A stretch of DNA of 44,849 bases, taken from the IMG/VR virus record IMGVR_UViG_3300005836_000235, positions 1 through 44,849 of that record. The stretch is one strand, 5' to 3'. Source of the stretch: a virus. Numbering within the stretch: the first letter of the stretch is position 1; each line of letters begins with the position of its first letter. The notes beneath the pieces were generated by a model. It saw only the letters and a program-made list of their open reading frames with translations, was not told the DNA's origin and did no database searches. Below are positions 25,001 through 32,623 of this stretch, piece by piece. The translations under genes and the position numbers were made by a program.

Positions 25001-25865
25001 GTCCTGCCGGAAGTTTGTTCAAACCTTCGGAGATTTCAATCAGAATCTCGGAGGTGGGTTTCATCTCTCCGGTGGCGGTGTGAAAATCGATTCCCATCCC
25101 GCGCAAGGTGGCCCGCGCCTTTTCGCCTTCCGTGGAATTGTCATCTGCCGCCCGCGACAGCCCTTTCATGAGCTTCTCGACGATCGATATGTCCTGCCCG
25201 ACCGCGCGTGAGGCGAAGCCGAACTGCCCGACTTCTTTCGCGGTCAACCCGGTGCGCAGTTCCGCGTCCTTCACGCGGGTGCCATACTCGCCGAGACTCT
25301 TAGCTGCCTCGAACGCGGCCGCAGCAATACCGCCGAGGACGGCAGCGCCGGTCGCGACGGCCACACCGAACGGACCCAGAGCGGAAAGCACGGACGACAG
25401 CGCGCCCTTCGCCCCTTGGAGTGGATTCTCCATGGATTGGCTGACACGCTCGCCGAACGCTTTGATGGACTCGGATTGCTTCCGCAAGGCTTCTTCGGCT
25501 TCCTTGGCCGCCTTGACTGCGACCGCTTCGCGCGCGACCCTCTCCTCAGCCGCGATCATCTTTTCGTAGGACTTAGTGATTGCGTCGATGGCCTGCGGCT
25601 CCCGGTTGTACCGCTGCAACAGTTGATCGCGCTGCGTGATCAACCGCTCGACGCCGGACTTACCATAGGTGTCGGCCTGCTTTTCGAGCGACGAAATCAG
25701 CCGCTGGACACTGGTGCGGGTCTGATCCGAAATCCGGATCACGTTTCCGTGGGTATTCGTCGCCTTGTTCTCGAACCCATCGAGCGCGGCGTTGGCCCTC
25801 CCGACCGATTCGAGTACCGGTGTATCCTCGGCTTCGAGGATTACCCGTTCTGCCTGGTCTGCCAT
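22026..25865 (-). CDS. Tail tape measure protein
   Basis: 1279 residues, the longest coiled protein of the tail module. It has long charged helical stretches throughout (SSLEKQADTYGKSGVERL; AEEALRKQSESIKAFGERVS; QEQELQSQ-like regions) and a hydrophobic segment near residue 150-170 (VAVATGAAVLGGIAAAAFEA), as in tape measure proteins. The C-terminal part is Gly/Ala-rich and ends in a beta-rich domain (GGRLYQQATYVNGTPYTFQS). Tape length implies a long, flexible tail, consistent with a siphovirus. The ATG is two bases after the stop of the preceding small tail gene. Confidence 0.9.
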   Translation of the reverse strand: MADQAERVILEAEDTPVLESVGRANAALDGFENKATNTHGNVIRISDQTRTSVQRLISSLEKQADTYGKSGVERLITQRDQLLQRYNREPQAIDAITKSYEKMIAAEERVAREAVAVKAAKEAEEALRKQSESIKAFGERVSQSMENPLQGAKGALSSVLSALGPFGVAVATGAAVLGGIAAAAFEAAKSLGEYGTRVKDAELRTGLTAKEVGQFGFASRAVGQDISIVEKLMKGLSRAADDNSTEGEKARATLRGMGIDFHTATGEMKPTSEILIEISEGLNKLPAGLQRDAAAMDLFKKVGVEAIPFMTELNENLRVAHEQGFGPTEDDVHRFQEYQREVTVLETKWDALVRKFKEGLVVTVTWVGKGVDWFLNNIGTVGDDERQHREEIQALQDAAQIKAAGGYGASVSISGHRKEIADMERQAPDIMKNRDATLKRIEDLRAEQERLTGGFGILQTVAPTRDEEARSKRAEDIQGQVQQLQKMLEDAEVTTKRSDLQAGKAETERLRARFFGTHDGMERAYSDAKKDVERLQKQLLEPDKPLTKADALDLGKQLRGAQATEASRKAALDAVTKGEEQLKDFRRQAAEFEKKGDEAELDATGKIYYQRDQLLKQAEKVKASEFEIAAVRKAADEQVAVLSKKAWEEFEKYDEKRRADQQKKMLALMGPSKEQMKEWEEGFAAQERIEDIGVQAQREELRRRASRSARMAELAGGSDEEVAQQAYETRLNLAVQLANIEAERISKEENAAKRSVLAAQAQKDLFTEIAQAQDQFDEKQAQIQQKREQELQSQIDGLQKQAEKLIDVLFTKPANFGKDLLNTIHSAVLKPIAETLGGAVANVLHPIVYGSDGHGGINGLLRGGTSKDPVRVSTDMNTSATMQNSAVMASLTAILAAGMGMAAPHVSGGTSGVPSISMPSISVPAPVSGSVSVSVPTSSGPSEGASLPGTSVTTGAAPAAAPSVGDLMNLPMSTYAGGGMGPLGTILSSGSKSGTSGIYGMFSKDGFSKALSNLKGTFWNQDAWNASDSNFWGGVQGVAKSPAAGAAGMMLATSGLFGSNRGTWTGALEDTAGGALIGEQIGGPWGAAIGAAAGFTAGTVEKLLGIKSPQKKAHDDIKSIYGVDIPQNSGTIKQVVQIAQSQFGGDMAVAVRSPSVRQLVMLYSEATGQKMPLSATTPQSAGLTEMGGRLYQQATYVNGTPYTFQSNLPVLGGYSTGTYPTPGPMTLQVNVQGQGAAQFVAGQVVTPEFVQAQWSSAAAGSNGRLQNSAVIQQPGLVIS

Positions 25866-25866
25866 T

Positions 25867-26325
25867 TCACGCTGCCTTGGTCATCACGAACGGACGCGCC
25901 TGAAACGCTGCGTGCACGGCCTGGCGGTCGCGCGGTGACACACCCCACTGGGCTTCACGCCGGTTGTTGAAGGCGGCGATCTGCGAGGCTGTCATGCGCC
26001 GGCCAGGAAACGTTTCGTCGAGAAACCCGATCGCCGCGCGATTCTCATTCGCGGTCAGGACCTTCAGGCACCGCAAGGTGTGCCCGCTCCAGGTCCAATC
26101 TCGAATAGGCTTCAGGCCGCGCGCGGATTTGTAGTCAGGATATCCGCGGCGTCCCGCGTGGCCGGGTTTGAGCGGAGCGGCCGCCTGGTCATAGATGTTC
26201 TGCCCGCTCTGGATGCGCGCCCGAATCGAATCCGCCAGCACCTGCCCGAAGCCCTGCATCTCGGTCGCGATGTAGGGCGAATAGACGAAGCGAGCGCGCT
26301 TGATAACGGTTTGGAATCTGGCCAT
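25867..26325 (-). CDS. Tail completion/minor structural protein
   Basis: 152 residues from the ATG at 26325 (MARFQTVIKRARFVYSPYIA), which has GAAGG about five bases upstream. The middle includes ADSIRARIQSGQNIYDQAA, then PLKPGHAGRRGYPDYK, and the end is RQAVHAAFQARPFVMTKAA. Its size, position next to the tape measure gene and C-terminal pattern resemble phage virion morphogenesis or tail completion proteins. The plus-strand WD40 island separates it from the chaperone genes that would normally precede the tape measure. Exact family not certain. Confidence 0.6.
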   Translation of the reverse strand: MARFQTVIKRARFVYSPYIATEMQGFGQVLADSIRARIQSGQNIYDQAAAPLKPGHAGRRGYPDYKSARGLKPIRDWTWSGHTLRCLKVLTANENRAAIGFLDETFPGRRMTASQIAAFNNRREAQWGVSPRDRQAVHAAFQARPFVMTKAA

Positions 26326-26623
26326 GGTTACCTTCGGCGGGGCAGTAGGCGGAGCAGCAACAACGAAAAGCTCCATAACGGGTCAGTTTCTGGAATGGGC
26401 GTTAACCGTACAGTTGACGTGACGCGGACTTCACGGGAGCAATTGTCGAGCCCGCCGTATCCTGGGATCACTTGTCCGATACGCGACTATTCGCCCATTT
26501 GACTCGGCACCACCTGCCAGTCAATCGTCCGCAACCAATGATAAAGTGGCAGGCTCAACTGGGGCGCTTCCACCACGACAATTCTTGAGGGGATACGGAT
26601 GTATCCTAGTGTCGAGGTGGGTC
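26326..26623. other. Left flank of the WD40 island
   Basis: No convincing gene in these ~300 bases between the minus-strand tail gene and the plus-strand pair. It should hold the promoter of the plus-strand pair. I see no strong -35/-10 pair; an extended -10-like TGATAAAGT lies near 26540. No target-site duplication was recognised. Confidence 0.35.
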
Positions 26624-26899
26624 ATGACACTCATTCCATCCCGAGAGCAGTGGCGTAAATGGTCACTGATTAGCAGGGCATCATACGTGGGTGCTGTCGT
26701 CGGAGTTCTTGCTCTCATCCTGACTATCGCGCTCCCGTATTGGAGCAACAATAATGGGGGTTCTTATTCCAAGGTCAACGTTAGACAGACTTCGAGTGGT
26801 CCACAGAGCCCGAATGTCATCGGCATCGGTGGCGATGCAACAGTCACCTACGGGAGTAACGCTGCCGAAAGTCCTAAGCTGCCGCAAGAAAAGAAATGA
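26624..26899 (+). CDS. Small single-pass membrane protein paired with the WD40 protein
   Basis: 91 residues from the ATG at 26624 (GAGGTGG a few bases upstream). A cytoplasmic N-terminus (MTLIPSREQWRKWSLISRAS) precedes one membrane helix (YVGAVVGVLALILTIALPYW). An external segment follows with the motif SGPQSPNVIGIGGDATVTYG. A very similar motif occurs near the N-terminus of the next protein. The TGA overlaps the next ATG (ATGA), so the two are translationally coupled. Function unknown; the shared motif suggests they interact or form similar beta-strand stacks at the membrane. Confidence 0.7.
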   Translation: MTLIPSREQWRKWSLISRASYVGAVVGVLALILTIALPYWSNNNGGSYSKVNVRQTSSGPQSPNVIGIGGDATVTYGSNAAESPKLPQEKK

Positions 26900-29517
26900 A
26901 CGTAGTCATATTAATGGTGTTAGGCGTCTACGGTTTTGCACAGGTTCCGCCTGGAAAGCAGCCCGCAGCAATTCAGACTTCAAATGGCGCTTCGAGTCCG
27001 AATATTTCGGTTGTCAATGGCAATGTGACGGTTCAGTACGGCGTTGACGCCAAAGCGTTTGAAACTGCCGTTCGTAGGCAGATCACAATCGAAGAGGCGT
27101 TGGCCAGAGTCAAGGCCGAGCGGGACTCAATTCAAAAACAACTCGCGACGGAGAAGCAACTATCGACGCAGGAAAGATTGCGCCTTGAGAACACGCTGAT
27201 CGAAAAACAATCCGACCTCGGGCTCAAAACAGCGGAGCTCCTCGAAGTCAATGCGCTGAATCATCAACTCGCAGAAGCACTAAAACTCTCTGATCAATCC
27301 CAAGCCGCGACATTGCTCCGGTTGCGAGACGAAGAGCGACGAGCAACGGCTCTTGAACTCACGGCAGCAGCGGCATCTTTGGATGCAAACCCTGCTGAGT
27401 ATCGCCGGGCTGTGGCACTCAGCCTCCAGGCCATCAGTAAGGACTTTTCGTACACCACAGCGTCTGCTGCACTTAACAAACTCCTCTCGCTCCCTGGGCC
27501 GCCCGTGGGTGACGACGCTTACGCCTGGTTCAGCGCAGATGGCGCGAAGATTGTTGCGGTGACGCGGGCACATAGACTGCATCTCTGGGATGTCACCTCG
27601 GGGCGCCTGTTGCGATCAGCAGAAGGGAACGCCCCGCTTGAACCCAATGCAGGCTCCCTCAAGGCCCCAGGCAGCGATGTGATAGTGACATTCACTCTTT
27701 CAGGTGAAGTCACCGTATGGTCGGCATCCACGCTGGAATCCCTTACCGTATTGCAAGTCCCAGGTATATCAAAGAATGGCACTTGGAAAAAGGCTATCTC
27801 GGGTGATGGGTCGGTCCTAGTCGAGACTTTTCAGCCTTCTTTTTCCGATATTCCGACTCCTATCAATACTTGGGATCTGAAGACTGGGCGCAAAGTGGGA
27901 ACTCTGCTACCTCGCGCCGGCGGTCTATTGCAATATCTCGCTATCTCAGAGCATGGAACGATGGTCGCGAGTGTGGTTGAATCCAAATTGCTGCGCAGCA
28001 CGGTGACGGTGTGGAAGGTCGGAACCTCCAAACCGTTTCGCTCGTATTCGACGAGCGGAGTCGACCACGTACTGGGTGGCTCTGGCGATCAGATCTTTGG
28101 TATCGTTCGCGGTGAGGACGGTAAGGAAATCTGGGATCTGACCACAGGCAAACGGATTCAGGCTATCGAATTGCCAGATACTGCGGTCGCTGAAGAGTAT
28201 CACATTGGTTTGATCTACCCCAACTTCCTGGCGAGTGTTTCTACCAATGGAGTCTGGCTGCGTAGAGTTGGGGACAATCGTGATCTATTTCACCTACCGG
28301 TCGCGCCCAGTAGCCTCGGTATTGATCCTACGGGTCGGTTTGCTGTCATCTCGTTCGGGCCTAGAACGGTGCTGGTGAACCTTGGGTCACAAGAATTCTA
28401 TGACTTAGACGGCGATGCCGTTTTCAGTCCACACTTTTCTCCTTCTGGGGATCTGGTCGTTGGATCAACAAAGACCGGGCTTACGGCATGGAGAACGGCA
28501 GATACTGCTCCCATTTGGAATAGACGATTTCGGCACTCTAACTTTAGCTCCGCGTTTGCTCATCAAGGCTCGGTGGCCCAAGTCCAAGCGTCATTGCCTT
28601 TCACTACTTGGGATCTTGAGTATGCAGGCCAGTGGACGGTTTTGCGGAGCGAAAGCAATAAAGAGTTCCGTTCAGCGACATTTTCAAGCGATGGACGATT
28701 CATCCTTCAATGTGACTTTCGTAGCTCATGCCAAGTAAGCGACTACCGGAGCATGACGGTTGTTGGAACATACAATGGGATCAATTCGTCGGGTAACTAT
28801 TCATTTGTCGCTGATGATGGACGTAGGATTTTGTTAATAGTGTCGAGCGGGGCTGCAAATGATCCACCAGAACTAATGATCTTGACCGATTCCGCACTCT
28901 CCCCCAAAACGGTCTTGCCGCTGCGTAGCAGTCTGGCAGCGATTGCGGCAACTGGCGACTTCCGTTTTGTTGCGATTGCGTATGGCGATGGCACTCTCGA
29001 GTTGATCAATTGTGTAACAGGAGCGCGGGACTCCATATTAGGCACCAGGGCGAAGATCTCCACGCTGGACATCTCCGCCGATGGCAAGCTACTGGCAGGT
29101 GGTGCGGAAGATGGCAGCATAGAGCTCTGGGATATGCCGGCTCGAACGATGCGACGCGCGTTTCAATTGCCGAAACCGATTAACCTCGTACGTCTCTCAC
29201 GTGAAGGACGCATCCTTGCAGTCGGAGCAGGACCTCAGGACGGGATTAGCCGCGGGATTGTAAAGTTGTGGGACACGGAACAATCCGAGCCGATCATAGA
29301 ATTTCCAATGTTCAGTTCTGTCAGGGCTCTCGGCTTTTCTGAAGATGAGCGATCGATAATGGCGGATGACGGGCAAGGCCCAGTTCAGGCTCCATTTTCA
29401 CGCGAGTCGCTGGGTAGAGCTTTGTGTGGATTGCTGGTTCCTGCGCCCAATTCTGGATTTGCGCAAGATGCGGAAGCCTTAGTTAAAGACATCTGTACGA
29501 CTTTTGGGCCAAAGTAA
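26896..29517 (+). CDS. Exported coiled-coil plus WD40-like beta-propeller protein
   Basis: 873 residues. The N-terminus MNVVILMVLGVYGFAQ is a signal peptide. It is followed by ASSPNISVVNGNVTVQYG, the motif shared with the upstream protein. Residues ~55-170 form a long charged coiled coil (EEALARVKAERDSIQKQLAT; RLENTLIEKQSDLGLKTAEL). From ~190 to the end WD40-type blades recur: HLWDVTSGRLL, VTVWSASTLESL, TWDLKTGRKVG, IWDLTTGKRIQA, IELWDMPARTMR and VKLWDTEQSEP. Probably exported, this propeller could be a sensor or scaffold; related propellers occur in bacterial signalling and defence islands. It overlaps the 3' end of the converging phage chaperone gene by 39 bases. The pair is more A/T-rich by eye than the phage genes. 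Confidence 0.8.
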   Translation: MNVVILMVLGVYGFAQVPPGKQPAAIQTSNGASSPNISVVNGNVTVQYGVDAKAFETAVRRQITIEEALARVKAERDSIQKQLATEKQLSTQERLRLENTLIEKQSDLGLKTAELLEVNALNHQLAEALKLSDQSQAATLLRLRDEERRATALELTAAAASLDANPAEYRRAVALSLQAISKDFSYTTASAALNKLLSLPGPPVGDDAYAWFSADGAKIVAVTRAHRLHLWDVTSGRLLRSAEGNAPLEPNAGSLKAPGSDVIVTFTLSGEVTVWSASTLESLTVLQVPGISKNGTWKKAISGDGSVLVETFQPSFSDIPTPINTWDLKTGRKVGTLLPRAGGLLQYLAISEHGTMVASVVESKLLRSTVTVWKVGTSKPFRSYSTSGVDHVLGGSGDQIFGIVRGEDGKEIWDLTTGKRIQAIELPDTAVAEEYHIGLIYPNFLASVSTNGVWLRRVGDNRDLFHLPVAPSSLGIDPTGRFAVISFGPRTVLVNLGSQEFYDLDGDAVFSPHFSPSGDLVVGSTKTGLTAWRTADTAPIWNRRFRHSNFSSAFAHQGSVAQVQASLPFTTWDLEYAGQWTVLRSESNKEFRSATFSSDGRFILQCDFRSSCQVSDYRSMTVVGTYNGINSSGNYSFVADDGRRILLIVSSGAANDPPELMILTDSALSPKTVLPLRSSLAAIAATGDFRFVAIAYGDGTLELINCVTGARDSILGTRAKISTLDISADGKLLAGGAEDGSIELWDMPARTMRRAFQLPKPINLVRLSREGRILAVGAGPQDGISRGIVKLWDTEQSEPIIEFPMFSSVRALGFSEDERSIMADDGQGPVQAPFSRESLGRALCGLLVPAPNSGFAQDAEALVKDICTTFGPK

Positions 29518-29949
29518 CGGCGATTCTGTTCCGCTGGTCCCATCCTTAATCTGCTCCTGGCGCTTAGCTTCGATCAACTCCAGCACCCGGTACTCCTCCT
29601 CCGTGATATCCGCGAGCGTGATCGTCAGCCCGATATTCTTAGCATTGAGAATGCGGAAGCACCGCCGAACCAGAGCGCCGTTCGGCGTGTCCATCGCCTC
29701 TTCGAGCAGATTCTTCGGACAGCTTGGCCCGTGGCTGACGTCGATGGCCTTCCAATCTGCACCACAGGTGGGGCAGCCGTCCAACTCCGTGTGTGCCGAG
29801 TAGCCGCACTTTCGGCAGCGGAAGATGCGGTCCAGACACTCTTCTTCACGCCCGCACAACGTCCATTGGTGCAGCACCGACCGGATTAGGAAGCGGACGC
29901 CCGGCTCTTCCGGCCAGTCGCCGGGCGCGGCTATTCCGGGTCTTCGTCG
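29479..29949 (-). CDS. Second tail assembly chaperone frame, with zinc ribbon
   Basis: This frame is offset by -1 from the upstream chaperone and overlaps its end; it looks coding from about 29945. It encodes EEPGVRFLIRSVLHQW, then a zinc ribbon (CRKCGYSAHTELDGCPTCGA), and a T-like helical end (GLTITLADITEEEYRVLELI). No slippery heptamer is visible, so whether it is made by -1 frameshifting (as lambda gpGT) or from the GTG at 29877 is unresolved. The last 13 codons overlap the 3' end of the converging WD40 gene, so this tail probably changed when that island arrived. Confidence 0.6.
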   Translation of the reverse strand, partial: RRRPGIAAPGDWPEEPGVRFLIRSVLHQWTLCGREEECLDRIFRCRKCGYSAHTELDGCPTCGADWKAIDVSHGPSCPKNLLEEAMDTPNGALVRRCFRILNAKNIGLTITLADITEEEYRVLELIEAKRQEQIKDGTSGTESPLLWPKSRTDVFN

Positions 29950-30539
29950 GCCTCGATGCCCAGTTGTGCGATGACCTCGGAGACCGCCGCCGACTTGTGT
30001 ACGATCGGGACCGCGCCGGCATAGCCAGCGTGTGAAATGTGCAGCTTGTCGTAGAGCGCGCCGCTCGGCTCCAGGAAGGCCCGCGTCTCGACCGAGCGCC
30101 GCGCGGCGACCACGCTGGTCGAACCACGTTCGTGGTCCTGCATCTCCTTGGCGGTCGGCATGCGCAGCACGTGAACCACGCGCGCGCCGGGAACCTTCAT
30201 CTCGATTCGGTAGTTGATACCTTCGCGCTCGACATTGGCCACAGTGCATCGCTCGATGCGGCCAATCACCATCCCAGCCTCAGCGTCATCGAACTCCGGG
30301 CCGTCTTTGTCGGTGCGGATCTTGGCGAAGAGTTCCGCGTTGATCTTCGGTAGCTCAACATCCTCGCTCTGCGACTTCCCGCGACCGAGGAAGCGTCGCA
30401 CCGTGCGCTGTGCCCGTGCCCATGCGCACCACTCCTCATCCGTTGGGAAGCGCACTTCGCAGCTCTTCTCCCCGCCCGACAGGATCGGCACTACGAACGG
30501 CTTCGTTGCGTCGAAGCCCACTCTCTTTTCAGCTTCCAT
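29931..30539 (-). CDS. Tail assembly chaperone (gpG-like)
   Basis: 202 residues, starting MEAEKRVGFDATKPFVVPIL. It contains a conserved-looking block WCAWARAQRTVRRFLGRGKS and FDDAEAGMVIGRIERCTVAN, and ends GIEADEDPE. It lies between the tail tube gene and the next overlapping frame, the place of G/T chaperones that coat the tape measure during tail assembly. The stop TAG at 29931 is followed by the second, -1 frame. I rely on gene order and the overlapping frames, since sequence signatures of this family are weak. Confidence 0.62.
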   Translation of the reverse strand: MEAEKRVGFDATKPFVVPILSGGEKSCEVRFPTDEEWCAWARAQRTVRRFLGRGKSQSEDVELPKINAELFAKIRTDKDGPEFDDAEAGMVIGRIERCTVANVEREGINYRIEMKVPGARVVHVLRMPTAKEMQDHERGSTSVVAARRSVETRAFLEPSGALYDKLHISHAGYAGAVPIVHKSAAVSEVIAQLGIEADEDPE

Positions 30540-30549
30540 ATATGAACTC

Positions 30550-31578
30550 CTATTGGCAGATGGCCTGTAGCGGCGTGATGAGCGTCATCGTCACCAGCCC
30601 GTTGGTGGCGTCGTAGAGTTGAACGCCGGTGATCTGGAGCGTCACGATGCCGTCCGTGTTTCCCAGTTCGGCGACGCTGAACCCCATCTTCTGGATGAGC
30701 ATCGTGAACGAATTGTTGGCATCGCGCGCCATGGTGAACGTGGCCGTTCCGGTACTCAGGTTGATCAGGTTCGAATACTCGGTCGATCCGGACTGGACGC
30801 GCACCACGAACTGCACCGCGAAGGTGCGGTCGCCCCACTCGAAGCGTCCCTGGATCTGGTAGCCATCCTGAGATCCTGAGCCGGGGAAGAAGCCGGGACG
30901 GAAGTTGTTTTCCCACGATGCGTCCATCGATACGAACTGCTTCGCACTGCCGCCCGAAAGGTAGTTGATCCCGTTGAAGGTCAACGCGGTAATCATCCCC
31001 GCATTGAATTCATGCGGCGTCGAGACCGCCGGCAGCGTGATGCCGCTGGGCGAGGTGTACTGTCCGGTGGTCACACATTCCACCGAGCACATCGCGCTGG
31101 CGCGGCCGGGGCTGTTCTTGATCGAAAGCTTCCAGCCCTTGACGGCGCAGCCCACCAGCATTTCATCGAGAACCGCCGAGCCGCCGGGCCGGATCTGCTG
31201 CACGAACGAGAAGTACGGCAACTCGAGGCCGGTCGCGTTCGTGGCTCCCAGCGCGGGAACGATGACGTACGTGTACGGGCCGCTGCCGGTCATGACGACA
31301 TTGCCCAGGGAGAACGCCATCGCCCAAGTGAGAAACTCCGACGAAGCGTACTTCGAAAGCTCGAACGTCGGCATGTTGTAATGCGACCTGAAAAGCTGTG
31401 TCGGGAACTCGTGACCCTTGCCGATTTCAGCGCGGTCGTCCTCGTTCACCGGGACCTTCGCCCACGGCTTGGTATTGAGATTGGTCTGACGCCAGATCGC
31501 CGTCGACGCGTTGGCCGTCCCGATGGCGCTCTGCTTGCCGAAGCCCCAGCCCTCCATCAACTCGTTGATGTTTGCCAT
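30550..31578 (-). CDS. Tail tube protein
   Basis: 342 residues, beginning MANINELMEGWGFGKQSAIG, with PYFSFVQQIRPGGSAVLDEM, the phage tube-like WKLSIKNSPGRASAMCSVEC, and a C-terminal Ig-like part (DATNGLVTMTLITPLQAI). Length and beta-rich pattern fit the tail tube family of long-tailed phages (Phage_tube-type). It sits between the connector genes and the chaperones, as expected for the tail module. Confidence 0.8.
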   Translation of the reverse strand: MANINELMEGWGFGKQSAIGTANASTAIWRQTNLNTKPWAKVPVNEDDRAEIGKGHEFPTQLFRSHYNMPTFELSKYASSEFLTWAMAFSLGNVVMTGSGPYTYVIVPALGATNATGLELPYFSFVQQIRPGGSAVLDEMLVGCAVKGWKLSIKNSPGRASAMCSVECVTTGQYTSPSGITLPAVSTPHEFNAGMITALTFNGINYLSGGSAKQFVSMDASWENNFRPGFFPGSGSQDGYQIQGRFEWGDRTFAVQFVVRVQSGSTEYSNLINLSTGTATFTMARDANNSFTMLIQKMGFSVAELGNTDGIVTLQITGVQLYDATNGLVTMTLITPLQAICQ

Positions 31579-31579
31579 G

Positions 31580-31735
31580 CTACTTTTCCTCCTCAGCCGG
31601 AACTGCCGGCTTCTGGCTTGCCGCCGGTGCGGGAACCTGGTGCCACCCGGCGACCATGAGCGGCGTAAGCGCTGCGGCCGTCGCCTCGACTTCCTTTACT
31701 TCGCCCGCAGGCGATCGCATGTAAACCGAATCCAT
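31580..31735 (-). CDS. Small Ala/Pro-rich phage protein
   Basis: 51 residues, begins MDSVYMRSPAGEVKEVEATA and ends PAVPAEEEK. A GAGGAG ribosome-binding site lies eight bases before the ATG. It fills the gap between the tail terminator and the tail tube genes, and its stop lies two bases before the tube ATG. Small proteins with a VYMRSPxGxxxEVEA-like start are common beside phage tube genes; function unknown. Confidence 0.65.
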   Translation of the reverse strand: MDSVYMRSPAGEVKEVEATAAALTPLMVAGWHQVPAPAASQKPAVPAEEEK

Positions 31736-31745
31736 AACGTTCTCC

Positions 31746-32249
31746 TCATTCCCCGCCGGGATTGCCTTGCTCCACCAGCGTTGCTTGCACCTCGAAGTAG
31801 TCGAGCGTGGCTCCGTCCGCGCTCACCACCACCGTATTTCGCTGCGCGGACGGAAGATCCAAGTCCATCGGGTAGCAGTCGGGATCGATCTGGAAATGCA
31901 GAAGCGACGACCACGATGGAGCGCCCGTTGGTATTGCGCTCACCAGCAGCCAGAACAGATCGGCATACGTGCCGCCGGAATCCTGTTCCGCTGCACGAAC
32001 GTAAAGCGAGAAGCGATGCGCGAAGTGCAGCGCACCGCCCGAGAGGCGCCGCGGCGTGGTGCCGTTCCACGCGACCAGGATCGAGCCGGGCGGCATCTTA
32101 AGGATGGCCAGCCGCAGATTGTTGTCGGTGGCCAGCCCTTCGAGAAAAGCCCGGACGTTGTCGCTGTCGCCGCCGATCGCAGTGACCAAGTCCGCGCAGG
32201 ACTGGAGCGCGGCCACCCACTCGCCGAGGATTGTGTTGGGATTGATCAT
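31746..32249 (-). CDS. Tail terminator/minor tail protein (gpU-like position)
   Basis: 167 residues from the ATG at 32249, whose ATGA overlaps the stop of the upstream connector gene. It starts MINPNTILGEWVAALQSCAD and contains SGGALHFAHRFSLYVRAAE, then YADLFWLLVSAIPTGAP, and ends with a beta-rich part (VVVSADGATLDYFEVQATLV). Size, fold pattern and position between connector and tube genes fit tail terminator proteins, which cap the tube and attach it to the head. Confidence 0.65.
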   Translation of the reverse strand: MINPNTILGEWVAALQSCADLVTAIGGDSDNVRAFLEGLATDNNLRLAILKMPPGSILVAWNGTTPRRLSGGALHFAHRFSLYVRAAEQDSGGTYADLFWLLVSAIPTGAPSWSSLLHFQIDPDCYPMDLDLPSAQRNTVVVSADGATLDYFEVQATLVEQGNPGGE

Positions 32250-32572
32250 GACGAGCGCTGAAGAAGTGTCAAAGCGATCATTCCGTAAGCATCGGGTTGG
32301 CGCAGGGTCGTTACGACGTACTGCGCGCCCCAGGCCGTCACCCAATCACCCTTTGCTGGCGGGATCTGAAAGTCCGCTGGGTTGACCGAGATCTCCTCGA
32401 AGTTCGCCATTGCGCCGGACTCTTCCAGCACGCGAGCGTGTCGGACGACGGTGACGGTTACTGGTCCGCCTGCCGGTGCACCGCCTTGCATGGGCTGGTA
32501 CACCACCGGCTCGCCGAACGTCTGCTGCATGACAGCATTCGCCGCCGCGTCGATGGTGGACCAGTCGGACAT
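32246..32572 (-). CDS. Head-tail connector (gpFII-like)
   Basis: 108 residues. Starts MSDWSTIDAAANAVMQQTFG, then a beta-barrel-like part: VTVTVVRHARVLEESGAMAN, ISVNPADFQIPPAKGDWVTA, QYVVTTLRQPDAYGMIALTL. This is the pattern of the lambda gpFII (Phage_attach) family that sits at the head-tail joint. It is translationally coupled to the next gene. Confidence 0.7.
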   Translation of the reverse strand: MSDWSTIDAAANAVMQQTFGEPVVYQPMQGGAPAGGPVTVTVVRHARVLEESGAMANFEEISVNPADFQIPPAKGDWVTAWGAQYVVTTLRQPDAYGMIALTLLQRSS

Positions 32573-32623
32573 ATCTGAGGATGCGGGTGGCTAGACAGCC
32601 AGCCCGCTTCAAGGCGTGGTCGA

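Noticed and set aside
24036-25211. 391-codon plus-strand open frame
   Set aside because: Antisense to the tape measure gene and without domain signature or ribosome-binding site.
29931-30100. Classical slippery heptamer for a -1 frameshift in the chaperone overlap
   Set aside because: No XXXYYYZ string in the correct phase was found in the last 40 codons, so the frameshift is left as a possibility only.
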